64,000 nt of DNA from Phytophthora sp. 'mugwort' (GCA_033558025.1 JAUCEF010000006.1:3286001-3350000); one strand, 5' to 3'; counted from the first letter of the stretch, positions 12,149-22,441 are shown. Notes: a model not told the origin generated them from the letters alone. Program-made: numbers and translations.

Positions 12149-13891
12149 TCATGAGATGAAGTCTAAAACTACTCTCCTAAACTGTGGTGAAATCGATTAC
12201 TTCACCTGTAAGCCGATCATAGGTCAGCTCCTGCTCGCTAACTACGATCACCAGCATATTACAGCCTTGGCATCCAGCGTTTGTTCCCTGAATCTGAATG
12301 GATGTAGGAACATCGCGATCAGTTAGACAGCTAACGTCAGCAACGAGAACGCGGTTAGTCAGAGACCATGTCTGGTAGTCAAGAAGACCATTGAGCAGCT
12401 CAGGAGTCAGATCACCATTGATCGCTGAGATCTTAGCGATTTCATTCGTGAAGTGGTGGAAGTCAAAGTCATGACTGATATCGAATACTTGCTGAGAACC
12501 GATACGAACGTTGAAGTTGCGGATGCTCGAACCAGGATGTACCGTCCAAGGAGCGAGTGGAAAGGACTCTGGAACTCCTGGATAGCGGCAGCAGCAAAGC
12601 TACTCGTTTGCTCAGCGAACGGAAGGAGGATAACATACTTCGCGTTTTTGATAGATACCGATAGTTGGAGATCGAAAGCAGTATTGAACTGAGTTGATTG
12701 CTTATCGATTCCGGCTCGCTGGTTAAACCACTGGGCGTAGCAATCGTTGTATCGAACCTTCTTTTTTACAGGCTTTGAGATAATCGCCTGAGGGTTCTCA
12801 AGATGTACAAACGGTACGTATAGACGCGAAGTGGTGAATGGCATATAGGTACCATCGATAGTCGGCTCGAGGGAATTGACAACAGCTCCCCATGCAATGC
12901 TGAATCCAGCAGAAGCAGCGAGGACTCCAGCCATCGGAGTACCTGTGGATGAAGCGGCGACCATGACAGGACAGGTATTGCCGCTCGCAAGAGTAGTGCT
13001 CGTTAGAGACATGCCCTTGCCAGAATCAACAGCGACAACAGAAGTTCCATGATTGACACGGAATCGAAGACGAATCTGAGGGTTAGCCATCAAATCAAGT
13101 TCCTTAAATATTGGGTGGAGGTCAGTTAGTTTTACCTTGAGCATATAGTTCCACGTCCCCATGATTCCATTAGTGGCGACTCCAGCAACGACGGCACCAC
13201 ACGCAGTTTGGTTAGCAATGTTCGTTGAAGCCGCAGCCGCACCAAGTGAAGGCCACGTCGAAGTAAAGTCAGTTCCAGCATTAGGATGATTTGACAATAG
13301 ACGTCTTACGAGTCCATCATTAGCAACCGTAGCACCACCAGAGGGTGTAGAAGTGGCAAACCATCCAGAGAAAGCTGTAGTGTTCGTGAAACCATCCCCA
13401 GAGGTCGATGATGCGGCAGCACTATATAAAACGGATTGAGCAGCATCCGAGTATAGGAACGATTCAGCTCCATGCTTCTCGACATACTGAGGGCTGTAGC
13501 CTGTCTGAGCGCGTACGTTGTTCCAAAACAGTTTGTAGTCAGCCATTGAGACAATCGTTTTGCCATTAAGCTCCAGACATGCTGTCGATAACATTCTAGT
13601 TTCCGCACTTGAGTGTAGCGCAGAAACGATTGGCAGCAAGTGTCTGGGCAGTACCACCATTCTTCATCGAGACCTTGTATGGGAGCATAATATAAGCATC
13701 CCGAAGACAAGCGAATCCTTCGCTTCCGTTGAGCTGTGCAGTGGCGTCGATCGTAATGACTCCATTCTGGTACGATCCTTGGTTAAGGTCGATAACGAAA
13801 GGAACGCGTTTGCCGGAAGATACCTTGATCTCCGGGTCGCTTGAAGCGAGCTCTGGTACAAATACTGATCGGATAGTTGTGTTTCAGACAT
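12149..13891 (-). pseudogene. Double jelly-roll major capsid protein (Polinton MCP), broken
   Basis: The gene would encode about 580 residues, the usual size for a Polinton capsid protein that forms the virion shell. The ATG at 13889-13891 follows an ATATAG box. The product begins MSETQLSDQY; the second frame starts within about ten codons, consistent with a lost T in a T run near 13860. A TAG lies at 13596-13598, frame changes occur near 13570 and near 12558, and the TGA ends at 12149. Recognisable blocks include NGKTIVSMADYKLFWNN, SRLYVPFVHLENP and a C-terminal region ending near the TNRVLVADVSCLTDRDVP stretch. The central 340 residues remain open. It diverges from the protease gene, with 47 bp between the start codons. 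Confidence 0.88.
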
Positions 13892-13899
13892 GATTAATT

Positions 13900-13905
13900 C
13901 TATAT
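13900..13905 (-). promoter_or_regulatory. ATATAG box, capsid gene
   Basis: ATATAG is on the minus strand, 8 nt before the capsid ATG. It is one of six such boxes placed 5-8 nt before minus-strand starts of this element. Confidence 0.55.
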
Positions 13906-13938
13906 CCAGTCTGATATACCTATAACAAAAATAAAATA

Positions 13939-14318
13939 ATGACGAGCCTTATCAAGCCAATCACAAGCGATCATGATCTTATTGAGATTGCAGATAAAAT
14001 TGGAGTACATCTGGATGGGATATTTGAATCGAATGAAATAAAGAAACCTATTCCAAAGAAAGGAACTTATTTGATACTGTTGAGGCCTCCTAACCGAGAC
14101 GTAGGCCATTAACCTGTGTCGATAACGGTGAGTACTTTGATTCAATAGGCGAAGCTGCTCCAACCAAGTATGGAATCGGTAAATATAATCCCAAACAGTA
14201 TCAAGGTACTTATGGGGACTATTGTGGGGTATGATGCATGCTATGGTTGTCTTGCAAGCAACACAACAAGATGAACCTATTAAATCGATTCAAGGACCTG
14301 AATCTGACTATTCTTTAA
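13939..14318 (+). pseudogene. Adenain-type cysteine protease (Polinton PRO), broken
   Basis: Ulp1/adenain-family maturation protease, about 125 residues. The ATG at 13939 opens a frame running to GH at about 14110, where the catalytic His-Trp pair is interrupted by a frame change. The frame then continues with the YFDSIGE acidic block, the NPKQYQGTYGDYCGV block carrying the oxyanion Gln and catalytic Cys, and a TGA where a Trp is expected right after CGV (near 14233). It ends at the TAA at 14316-14318. Catalytic His, Asp, Gln and Cys all remain recognisable, so only the frame is lost. In Polintons this enzyme is thought to cleave capsid precursors. Confidence 0.82.
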
Positions 14319-14352
14319 TAAAACTTCAGTTTTTCTCTACTGAAATATAATC

Positions 14353-14625
14353 ATGATGCTCAAAGAGATTGCCGTTTCATCCGATATTCCAGTAGCGAAG
14401 CTCAAGAGAGCATTCAAGCCTGGCACACTCTCCTTGACTAAGGATGAGTTGCAAGGGTCTGGTGCAACGCTCCATCTTCATCCTGAATCGTATGCTAAAG
14501 CTCTTCGAGCGCATAAATCTCGTAAAGGCACTCGCTTAGCTATCACACACAAAGCGATCGGCTATCCGTTCAAGCACATGGAAGGCAAAGGCATGCATGG
14601 AGCGAGCATTTGGAGTAAAATATGA
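14353..14625 (+). CDS. Small basic Polinton protein (pX-like, minor virion candidate)
   Basis: Ninety residues, rich in Lys, Arg and His in the second half, ending with a Gly-rich stretch (GKGMHGASIWSKI). I know no enzyme like it. Size, charge and position between protease and penton resemble the small basic minor-capsid or core proteins of polintoviruses and adenoviruses (pX type). The stop overlaps the next ATG (ATGA at 14622-14625). The Gly-rich end and the first helix of the next product would also make sense as one continuous protein, so the split may be a mutation rather than a true gene boundary. Confidence 0.55.
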   Translation: MMLKEIAVSSDIPVAKLKRAFKPGTLSLTKDELQGSGATLHLHPESYAKALRAHKSRKGTRLAITHKAIGYPFKHMEGKGMHGASIWSKI

Positions 14626-14822
14626 AATCGGCTTTCAAGTTTGCCAAAGACTCTGGTATCCTGTCTCGTGTTGCTGATGCAGCTGTTCCCGCCCTTGCAA
14701 CCGCCCTTGGAGCACCACAGGGCGCTATTCCAGCGAGAGCCGCTATTCGATCGATGACTGGTATTGGAGTTTATGATAGCGACAGCGATAGTGATAATAG
14801 GGATGGAGGGCGTCTAACATGA
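14622..14822 (+). CDS. Small amphipathic Polinton protein, paralogue A
   Basis: Sixty-six residues: an N-terminal basic amphipathic helix, an Ala-rich hydrophobic middle (ADAAVPALATALG), then GIGV and an acidic Ser-Asp run. It aligns with the following gene product (K-x2-G-[IV]-L-[ST]... and a shared [IV]GV), suggesting tandem duplication. Such amphipathic segments suit membrane-active minor capsid proteins like adenovirus VI, but this is inference. It overlaps both neighbours by ATGA. Confidence 0.5.
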   Translation: MKSAFKFAKDSGILSRVADAAVPALATALGAPQGAIPARAAIRSMTGIGVYDSDSDSDNRDGGRLT

Positions 14823-15115
14823 CTGATGTTAAGAATGCGGCAAAACGTGCCCTCGCTTACACAAAGCGTAAGGGAGTTCTTACTGATGCTGTTGATGCTG
14901 GTGAGAAGTATCTTCTAACTAAGGCTACCAAACCAGAACATAGTGATTTGATCAAGACGATTAGAGGTGAGGTTCGACGACGATACGGAGTAGGAGTTTC
15001 CAAGCCTACAGCAAAGCCAAAGACTAAAAGGTTTGTCAATGGGTCCCAAGAAGCGAAGGATCACATGGCTAAGCTACGAGCCAAGAAGAAGACCGGGGGT
15101 AGTTTTAGGATGTGA
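14819..15115 (+). CDS. Small basic Polinton protein, paralogue B
   Basis: Ninety-eight residues, strongly basic, with an N-terminal helix aligning with the upstream product and the GVGV motif near residue 61. The C-terminus (HMAKLRAKKKTGGSF) is typical of small polintovirus proteins with a Lys/Arg-rich, Gly-Gly-Ser end. It is intact and starts in a 4-bp overlap with the previous gene. It converges on the penton gene, with 22 bp between the stops. A DNA-condensing or minor capsid role is likely but unproven. Confidence 0.6.
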   Translation: MTDVKNAAKRALAYTKRKGVLTDAVDAGEKYLLTKATKPEHSDLIKTIRGEVRRRYGVGVSKPTAKPKTKRFVNGSQEAKDHMAKLRAKKKTGGSFRM

Positions 15116-15137
15116 TTTAAAAAAAACTACAATTTGT

Positions 15138-16005
15138 CTATTTTTTTGGTCGAAGCAAGAGCATGATCGAAACCGATGTATCACGGAACTTCACCTTCTG
15201 GTCGTTCTGGTTATAGATACTAATCGTGATCGTTGAACGCGAGCCATTGTGGCAAGCAATTCATCCATGCACATTGAGGTGGTTGTAGTTGATGAGCTGA
15301 CCAATCCCAGCATCACCTCTGTCGAAGGCACTCAGGATATCACCAGATGCAACATATTCGTTCTTAATAAGATCGCACCGGACAATGTACGAGCTGGTTG
15401 GGTGAATCTGGGGAATGATATATTCGATAGTTGAGCACTTGCGACTGTCGCCAATGTAGAAGGGTATGTAGCTGTCGTCAATCCAAGCACCGAACCAAAA
15501 GCGGCATTGTTGATGATCAGTCTCTGGACGCGAGTCGTCGTAGGTAATCCGGAACCTCCAGATGAGTATAGACCAGTAGTCGGTCTCGTGTATCCAACTG
15601 GAAGACTCGAAGGAGTCGGTGAGAAATCGATCTGAGCTGCATAATAAACACTGTTCTCGGTTAATTTGATATAGAAAACATTGTTTCCAGATGCGTCAAT
15701 AAGATAAGCTCCTGCATTAACGAGAGCTGTCTGAATGCTTCTGTTGATATCATCGTAGCTATAGTATCCGTCTTGTAGGTTTATGCTGAGCGTAGAAGTG
15801 GTTGCGGCCGTTGGAATCTCAACTTAAAAAGTTGTGTTCTAAAATTGAATAGCATCGATGTTGTACTTGGAGTTGAATAGGTTGATTGACTGAATCGCAC
15901 AAACAACGTTGCGGAAGTCGGCTGCCGAACCAGGGAATATCTCCATGTAGAGTTGTATCCGTCTGCTACGAGGTTCGTGCTATCGATCTTCAAGAAGCTT
16001 GCCAT
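15138..16005 (-). pseudogene. Penton / minor capsid protein (single jelly-roll), broken
   Basis: About 285 residues. The chosen ATG at 16003-16005 (MASFLKIDSTNLV) is preceded by an ATATAG box; an in-frame Met 11 codons earlier is the alternative. Breaks are a frame change near 15815-15840, another near 15445-15475, and a TGA at 15261-15263 in place of an expected Trp. The C-terminus ends in VSIMLLLRPKK, matching polintovirus pentons. Other recognisable blocks are NNAAFGSVLGL and SSYIVRCDLIKN. The protein caps the five-fold vertices in related virions. Confidence 0.82.
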
Positions 16006-16010
16006 GACGA

Positions 16011-16016
16011 CTATAT
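16011..16016 (-). promoter_or_regulatory. ATATAG box, penton gene
   Basis: ATATAG sits 5 nt before the penton ATG at 16005 and supports that start over the upstream in-frame Met at 16038, for which the box would lie inside the coding region. Confidence 0.55.
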
Positions 16017-16030
16017 GAGCACCGATAAAC

Positions 16031-16720
16031 TTATTCATAATTTTCAGTTGAAATTAGCTTATCGGAATTGTATCTGATTTGCCCCTTGACAGAGTCGATG
16101 AGCAACATCTGACCTTTGCGTTCTGTAGCCTTGTTGTAATAATAGACAATCGATTGATCATCTACACCTTTGATATTGAAATCTTTGACAACCATCTGTA
16201 AATCTCGTTTCGAATTTGCTTTTAGGATCGCTACATACTCAGAGTTCAACCTGATCATCTTATTAGTTGCAAAGTAGCTGTGGGAGAGGAAAATGGTACT
16301 CAACTTGAAGTGCCGACCACGAGTAAAGTAATGTGAGAAGATATTCTTCTGGAGTAGCTTATCGTTGCTGTAGTCGTCTATGATAACGAGCTCAGGTTTG
16401 TTGGAGCTCATGGGTGTATGACGAACCTGATCAACTTTGGGAGGCGAATCTGGATCAGCAAAAGTAATGAAATCTTCGAGTTTGTCGCGGGGATACTCAT
16501 AGAGTTCTTGGTGGGGATTACGAGCAATAATCGTGAGGTGGGCGAATACGTGAGGAGAACGCTTGAGAATAAACATGCAGAGATTGTTCTTCCCACTGAA
16601 CGAGGGACCAAGGACAACCATTCTAAATAGCTTCTTTATGTCGAGCGCGGGGATATCTCCCATAGAAGCAGATTTGAACTTCTTCGGAAGCGAAGCTCCG
16701 TAGTTTGGAATAGCACTCAT
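16031..16720 (-). CDS. Genome-packaging ATPase (FtsK/HerA, A32-like)
   Basis: A 229-residue P-loop ATPase that would pump DNA into the capsid. Start at MSAIPNYGASLPKKF; the frame is open further upstream, but this Met fits family N-termini. The Walker A loop at residues 36-44 reads GPSFSGKNN, with Asn where Ser or Thr normally coordinates Mg2+. Walker B is LVIIDDY at about residue 110, followed by TIFLSHSYF. It is the only core gene of the element with an uninterrupted frame. The start diverges from the fibre gene, with 45 bp between them. The Walker A change may disable it. Confidence 0.85.
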   Translation of the reverse strand: MSAIPNYGASLPKKFKSASMGDIPALDIKKLFRMVVLGPSFSGKNNLCMFILKRSPHVFAHLTIIARNPHQELYEYPRDKLEDFITFADPDSPPKVDQVRHTPMSSNKPELVIIDDYSNDKLLQKNIFSHYFTRGRHFKLSTIFLSHSYFATNKMIRLNSEYVAILKANSKRDLQMVVKDFNIKGVDDQSIVYYYNKATERKGQMLLIDSVKGQIRYNSDKLISTENYE

Positions 16721-16765
16721 GGTCGTGTGTTTAATCACTTGATCTCTATAGATTGACGCAAAAAC
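16721..16765. promoter_or_regulatory. Divergent promoter region with ATCTATAGAGAT near-palindrome
   Basis: The 45 bp between the ATPase and fibre starts contain a near-palindromic CTCTATAGAT block at about 16742-16753, related to the ATATAG boxes and readable on either strand. It could serve both genes. Confidence 0.4.
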
Positions 16766-19119
16766 ATGAGTTCTGGTTTCGCGTATCCTCAACCAATATT
16801 CATATCACCTATATACAATCCTGCGTTCTATCTAACGTTAGACGCCAGTGGATATCTAACATACGACTATGCGCAGACTCTATACCTTAGCAAGAACGAC
16901 TACCGTCTGACATACATCACTGGCATCACTCCAGGAGAAGCCGTCAGCGGGAGAGTCTTAGTACTTGACGACACCGGCTCTATTGGTACTATCAGCTCGC
17001 TCACTGCTACCAACATTTACGGGAGCATTAAAACGGGAGCTCAAACATCAATTACATCAGTTGGTTCGCTAGATTCGGTGCTTATTACACCCATAACGAG
17101 AAGTTTATCGACAGGAATAATTTCTACTAATTGCATTTTTGCTTCAACGCTAGACAGGCGATATGGTACGGTTAGTCTCCGCCCTTGCATTTGTGTTATT
17201 CGTGAAATGAAGGTCCTGCATGATCCTCCCGAAGCGCCCCTTTGTGAGGCAGCCTGATACAAACACATTTGTGATGCTTGCGTACTCATCTGGTGGCAGC
17301 TATCAAGATTTCATTACACGGTCGCATACGACAGCTTCGTTAACTATCTCCGGAGCTTTATCGGCAACTAGCTTGATTGGTACTCTTCAAACAGCTGCTC
17401 AACCAAACATCACTTCGATTGGTACCCTATCGACTCTGACAGCCACATCGATAAATGGTACTTTACTAATTGCTTCGCAGCCGAATATCACTTCGATTGG
17501 TTCTCTATCGACTTTGACTGCTACTTCCATAAATGGGACGCTACAGACTGCTTCGCAACCTAATATCACTTTGATTGGAGCTCTGACAGGTCTTACGATT
17601 GGAGGCAGGCTTGTATTCACAGGCGCTTCTCGATCTATCACAGGGTTAAGCGCATTAACAGCCACCTCGATAAATGGGACTCTAATTTCGCCTGGTCAAA
17701 CCAATATCACACAAGTAGGAACTCTAAACAGCCTGGCGATGAACATGGGAGGAATTGGCATTGATATCCCTGGCCTAAAGTTCGGAGGAATCACATTTGA
17801 TCAATCTTTATACATCAACATTACACAAGGTTCGGCTACTGCTTCACAAGCAGTAGTGCTCAATAGTTCGAAAGACATTATTGGGCTTGGTTATGTGTCA
17901 GCCAGTAATCCAACGCTACAACTTTGGTAGGCGGAGCTGCTACTGATTTTGGGTCGCTGTCTATAGGAGGAACTCAAGTGATTAATGGATCGAGAAACAT
18001 TATCAACATAGGGACTGTTTCGGCTACGGATACAATCAAATCGACTCGTACAACCAGCGGTCAATCCTTTAGCAGCGTAAATAGGACTTCGTCATGTGTA
18101 TTATACCATTTCGTGAACGGAGCTGCTTATTTCGGGCCAAGTACTGTTAATGATTTGAAATTTCAAACCCAAAACGTTGCTCAGATGACCATTTCTGGCA
18201 CAACTGGAGCAATCACTGGAGTAAGCTCTCTAACCGCGAGCGGTACCATCACAGCGGGTACCCTTGCGGGATTTCTTAGTTTCAGCAATCAGAGCGCTAT
18301 AACCACGTTAGGAGCTTTGACGGAGCTCGGCATCAATATTACACCAAGTGATGCATATTTTGCAACCAAAGGCTCTGGATTTGACTACCTCGATGGTAGC
18401 TATACTCGTATGTGCAAATTCTCCGGATCAAATATAACCCGTGCGAGCTACAGATAGAGGTTCATAATGGCTCTAATGGTACCTCAACCAATGCATCGTG
18501 GATAGGCAATATCAGCTCAACTGACCTTAGATTCGGTACAAGCAACACTACTCAGATGATTTTAACGGCTGGAGGCAGACTCGGACTGGGGGCCACTACT
18601 CCCAGTGCTCCTTTAACCGTCTCCAATGCAGTCAGTTTTACGTTCGGGGCTGGCTCGAGCATGGTCTATAGGCTACACAGACTTTGGTGTGACCGAGAGC
18701 GAGTTGGGGCCCATCGTTTATAGCGTTGCCGCAAACTTTGGAGGGTATATCGCATGCACAGCAATGGCTATGACCTCAGATAGAAGACTGAAAACGAAAT
18801 ATCATCCCTGCGCCTCTTGATCGTATCAAGTGATAGTGTAGATGTCAAGCTTTACGAATGGGTCGAATCTGAGAATCGGCAAGGTCAGGAAGTCGGTCTC
18901 ATTGCTCAGGACTTAGTCTCTGCTCATCTTACAGATTTGATATCTGTTTTCTATAGAGATGATATTGAGGAGGGGGGAGATCCATCACTTGAACCTGCCA
19001 AACAGCAACTAAATGTTGATTATAGTCGAATAGCGGCATACAACCTCAAGATGATACAGCATCTATTGACTGAAGTAGCTGATCTAAAAACTCGACTCAG
19101 TTATATAGAACAAGCATGA
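16766..19119 (+). pseudogene. Fibre-like protein with S74 intramolecular chaperone domain, broken
   Basis: The 2.35 kb gene would encode about 785 residues. About 16980-17720 encodes at least five copies of a 25-residue repeat of the form SLTATSINGTL...QPNITSIGTL, typical of phage and giant-virus fibre shafts. The C-terminus has SDRRLK near 18778-18795 and then a segment with EVGLIAQDL and a terminal coiled coil, matching peptidase S74 (chaperone of endosialidase) domains, which trimerise the fibre and then cut themselves off at the Ser-Asp. The reading frame changes at least five times (near 17230, 17925, 18435, 18690 and 18820). The last codons overlap the next gene by ATGA. A role in host attachment is inferred. 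Confidence 0.8.
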
Positions 19120-19388
19120 AGGAATTAACCTACCGATTCAGAGTATCAAACAAACGGTTGAAGAAATACGACGCTCTACTTAGTGATGGTCGTGTTGTAT
19201 CATTTGGTGGTATTCGGATAAATGGTGAGCCTTACGACCAATATAGAGACGCAACCCCGCTAAAGGCATACAATGCGTTTGACCACAACGATGCAAAACG
19301 TAGGGCCAGGTACTATAAAAGACACGGAGAAATCGATAGCGAGCGCCCGTATTCACCCGACTGGTTCTCGAAGAAGTATCTATGGTGA
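19116..19388 (+). CDS. Small conserved viral protein (DUF5754-like)
   Basis: Ninety residues, intact, beginning in an ATGA overlap with the fibre gene. The pattern KKYDALLSDGRVVSFGG, then PLKAYNAFDHNDAKRRARYYKRHG, then SPDWFSKKYLW resembles a small uncharacterised family I associate with large eukaryotic DNA viruses (tentatively DUF5754). No catalytic motif is evident. Translation may be coupled to the fibre gene. The function is unknown. Confidence 0.6.
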   Translation: MKELTYRFRVSNKRLKKYDALLSDGRVVSFGGIRINGEPYDQYRDATPLKAYNAFDHNDAKRRARYYKRHGEIDSERPYSPDWFSKKYLW

Positions 19389-19437
19389 TATATATATGAA
19401 TCATGGGTTGCTATCCGAGTAAAGAATAAGAACTAAT

Positions 19438-19899
19438 CTACTCAATGACGAGCCGAGTCATGTTTTAGAATCGACCCTTTTGAGAGCCGATCAAATCGTA
19501 GTATTGGGGGATAGTGTCTTTCTCCCGACGCAAACACCTGACGGCGAGTCTTCCATACTTGAGATCACCGTAAGCGATAAAAAAAAATCGCTATCTACCG
19601 AGGGTCAGCCGATAAAGCAATGAGAAGTGGTTTAGCTTAGATAGCAAACGTCTTGACAGTCTTTGTTTTTTCTTTGGCTGATAGGCCCATACCTTCCCTC
19701 CCTGAGTCTGAGTCGTTGTATCTACCTTCTTCGACGATTTATCGAGATCAGTTGCCCAAACGGCTGTTTGAGTCTTCTGAGGTCGCTCGCTGATGATGAG
19801 ATTCTTCATAATGGCTTTAAGCTCAGCCACATTGAGATCGGCGTTGTCGCCATAGCTACCCCCGGATCTTGCGATGATGTGCGTATTGAAGAAGAACAT
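19438..19899 (-). pseudogene. Unknown Polinton protein, broken
   Basis: The frame opens at 19899 (MFFFNTHIIARSGG) and runs 102 residues to a stop at 19591. In another frame, AYGDLKYGRLAVRCLRREKD and a further stretch carry on to a TAG at 19438-19440, with one internal TAA near 19470. The combined product would be about 150 residues. There is a Lys/Gln-rich centre and no recognised domain. It begins 12 bp downstream of the neighbouring large gene's stop. Confidence 0.45.
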
Positions 19900-19911
19900 T
19901 TTTGTCTCTGA

Positions 19912-22430
19912 TTATAGTATCCGAGTGATAATATCGCGAAACTCGTTATCATTGATGAGATGATTGCTGTACATATCCGCTGTTAGAGACTTCGGCTGCT
20001 TAATGGTACTCGGGGAATCGTTATCTAATTCAAGCTCTCCTTTGATATATCGTACTCGGCTCGAAGCGTCTGTAGTGGATCCTCGAGCTTATCGTGGGAA
20101 TGATACTGGAGATGCGTGATGGCAAGGATCTCTTTGAACATTTGTTTTTTCATCAATGCTAAGCTTATCGTAAGCCGCTTGATCGATGTTTTGCTTATAG
20201 ACGAGGGTCTTGATCATAGCTTGAAGACTGTCGCTTATCTTACACTTAGGACCGCATTTTCGTCGGTTTGGCTGTACCAACACCAGTGTCTTATCATCAA
20301 GATCGGGCAAACGAATGTACTTGCTACCAAGTTGTCGATATATGTACGCTGATGGAGTAGCTAAGCCCTGGATCTCATTCAGATTATAGGTTCTACCACG
20401 TCTGACTACTCCATCCAATGGAGGTAAACCAGCTCCTCTAAGACCACGCCCCTGTAATTTAGGTCGAGCATCCGAATATCGTTTTGCTTTCGACTGATAA
20501 ACGGACTTAGTAGCAATAAGAGCTGAATGGGTAGCCTTCAGAGCGGATCTTGCCGCTTTAGAATTAGTTCCTTTCACCGCCAGCTTAGCCGCTTCATATC
20601 GTTTTGAGCCTCGCCATACGCCTGAAAAGAAGCTTCAGCATCATCATGGAGTTTCTGTAGGTCTTCGTCATGGTATTCCCCTACACTTTGTCGCGTGATA
20701 TCTTGAGCAGTTTCGACGATAGCCTTGTTTAGAAACATCAAATTCTGATGAAGATTTTTTCGACGATCTTTATTCAGTTTCTTCTCCTCAATCACTCTCG
20801 CTGCTTCGTTATCATTCGAAGGAAATTCGTAATCAATATTAGAGAGGTATGCGTCTAATTCGTCAAAGTGATTCAGCTGCGATGTGAATGTAGTCATCCA
20901 TTGAATATTCTTCATTAATCCCTTCAAGGCAACACCAGACACTGGTTTGTATTTCTTGTTGTAGTTATCGATCGTGATGATATTGAAAGGCCGAGAGGCT
21001 GTTCGCTGACCGAAATAGTAATCTGCGTGGGGTCTGATTCCGTTTTTTACTTAACAATCGGATGCATCCGAAATGGGATAGCAATTTGTTCGCTAGCCAG
21101 CTGAGTGTAATAATCCAATAGGATTTGTTTAGCATCGTTGTCAGGGATTGATAGATTTTCATCTCTGTCTTCATTCAGCCCGCTTTTGATACCATGTCGC
21201 GCCTCTCGATCATCATCGTCGGTTGTCTGAAATTTTTTGATAGACTTTTCGACGTCAGGTGTCCCGACCATAGTGAGTTCTAATCCTCTGCTTTTAACCA
21301 TGCTTAGAAATGTACTAAGCGTCGATTGCCAATCAACTTTATCGATCGCCGACTTATGCTTCAGATTGGATTCTTTACCATAAACATCGATAGATGATTT
21401 GTTAATCCAAACGTACTGACGTAGATTGGATTCATCAGATTTGAACATTTCTTTGAAAACGGGAACGATGCTCTTCATAAGCCCATTCGATATTAACAAC
21501 TCCTTGTTGTTTAGTATAACCCAGAGCAGTTTTATCCGACTTTGGTCGTTGTCAGAGGTTGTCGATGTTGATTTGCTGGCGAAATGAATGTCATTCAGTC
21601 TCCTATCCTTAAGCTTCACATCGAGATATTCTAAGTCATCGCCTGCACGCTTCTTCCCCTCTAACCGCACAAGTGTTCGCGTTCGATTTTCTCCACCACG
21701 CATGGATCCAACTTCATCGATTGAATTGCTTTCACCGTCGTAGTGGATATTCCTGATTTTTTGATTCAGTAGCAACCCAATCAACAGTTTTATAATTATA
21801 TCGCTTCTTGTTCCCTATGATGGAAATGAGAGACCCCTTAACTCCGAGACGGTATGTCGAATCATCTTTACCATTCTTCCTTCGGATGGGGTGAATTCGA
21901 AGAGCAACCCAATTTGGATTCTCTATGAATAGACCTTTAATCCAAGCTCTTGAATCAACTTGCTCTTCAGTATCCATTGTTTTCTTCTCAGGCGGTATCG
22001 TAAGATCCGTGTTAATTTTAGCATTCACCGCTCGAGGTCGAGCCTCAACGCTTTGGTCAGTTGTATCAGGAGTGGCATTTACTCCGACATCTGCCACTTG
22101 GGGAGATGACTGTGACCCCACCGATGATGTTGATATGTCAGGGATTTTCTGAGAGTTTTCATCATTGAGTCTTTTTTTTAAGACATCGGCGAGGCTAGCT
22201 TCCAAAATGTCCGGCGTTTCTTCGTCTGGACCAACAGATTTGTCAGTCTGTGCCGATTCTGTTGTTTTCTTCGGAACAGTAGTTAATCCAGCTGGAATAT
22301 CACTTGCCCATGATGCACCTTCGTACATCAGTCGCTTGGCCTTAGCTTGTTGCACACGTCGTTGCGAACGTTCAAGTAGCTCTTGACGCTTCTGTTCTCG
22401 CTGAGCGAGTGAAGTGAAATTGGGGAACAT
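19912..22430 (-). pseudogene. Large uncharacterised Polinton protein, broken
   Basis: Successive minus-strand segments 22430-21732, 21784-21047, about 21040-20574, 20577-20089 and on to the TAA at 19912-19914 read as one protein of about 835 residues, interrupted by at least four frame changes or stops. The N-terminus (MFPNFTSLAQREQKR) is a basic coiled coil, the middle is acidic and low complexity, and about 20390-20200 has a conserved-looking core (NLNEIQGLATPSAYIYRQLG, then PNRRKCGPKCK). The C-terminus has a LRAEYDI...ELDNDSP pattern that I associate with an unnamed polintovirus protein family. The enzyme class is unknown; a structural or assembly role is possible. Confidence 0.6.
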
Positions 22431-22435
22431 TGTGG

Positions 22436-22441
22436 CTATAT
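22436..22441 (-). promoter_or_regulatory. ATATAG box, large unknown gene
   Basis: CATATAG followed by 5 nt and the ATG at 22428-22430. The layout is nearly identical to the penton box. Confidence 0.55.

Noticed and set aside
13900..14163. Minus-strand 87-codon open frame upstream of the capsid gene
   Set aside because: It lies opposite the protease gene, whose plus-strand reading shows His, Asp, Gln and Cys motifs; the minus frame is a shadow.
16766..19119. Bacterial or phage contamination as the source of the S74 fibre
   Set aside because: The gene overlaps and interdigitates with polintovirus genes, carries the same decay, and lies inside the terminal repeats.
21895..21930. NPNWVALRIHP as a possible second adenain-type protease His block
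   Set aside because: The downstream sequence lacks the acidic, Gln and Cys blocks, and a proper protease is found at 13939-14318.
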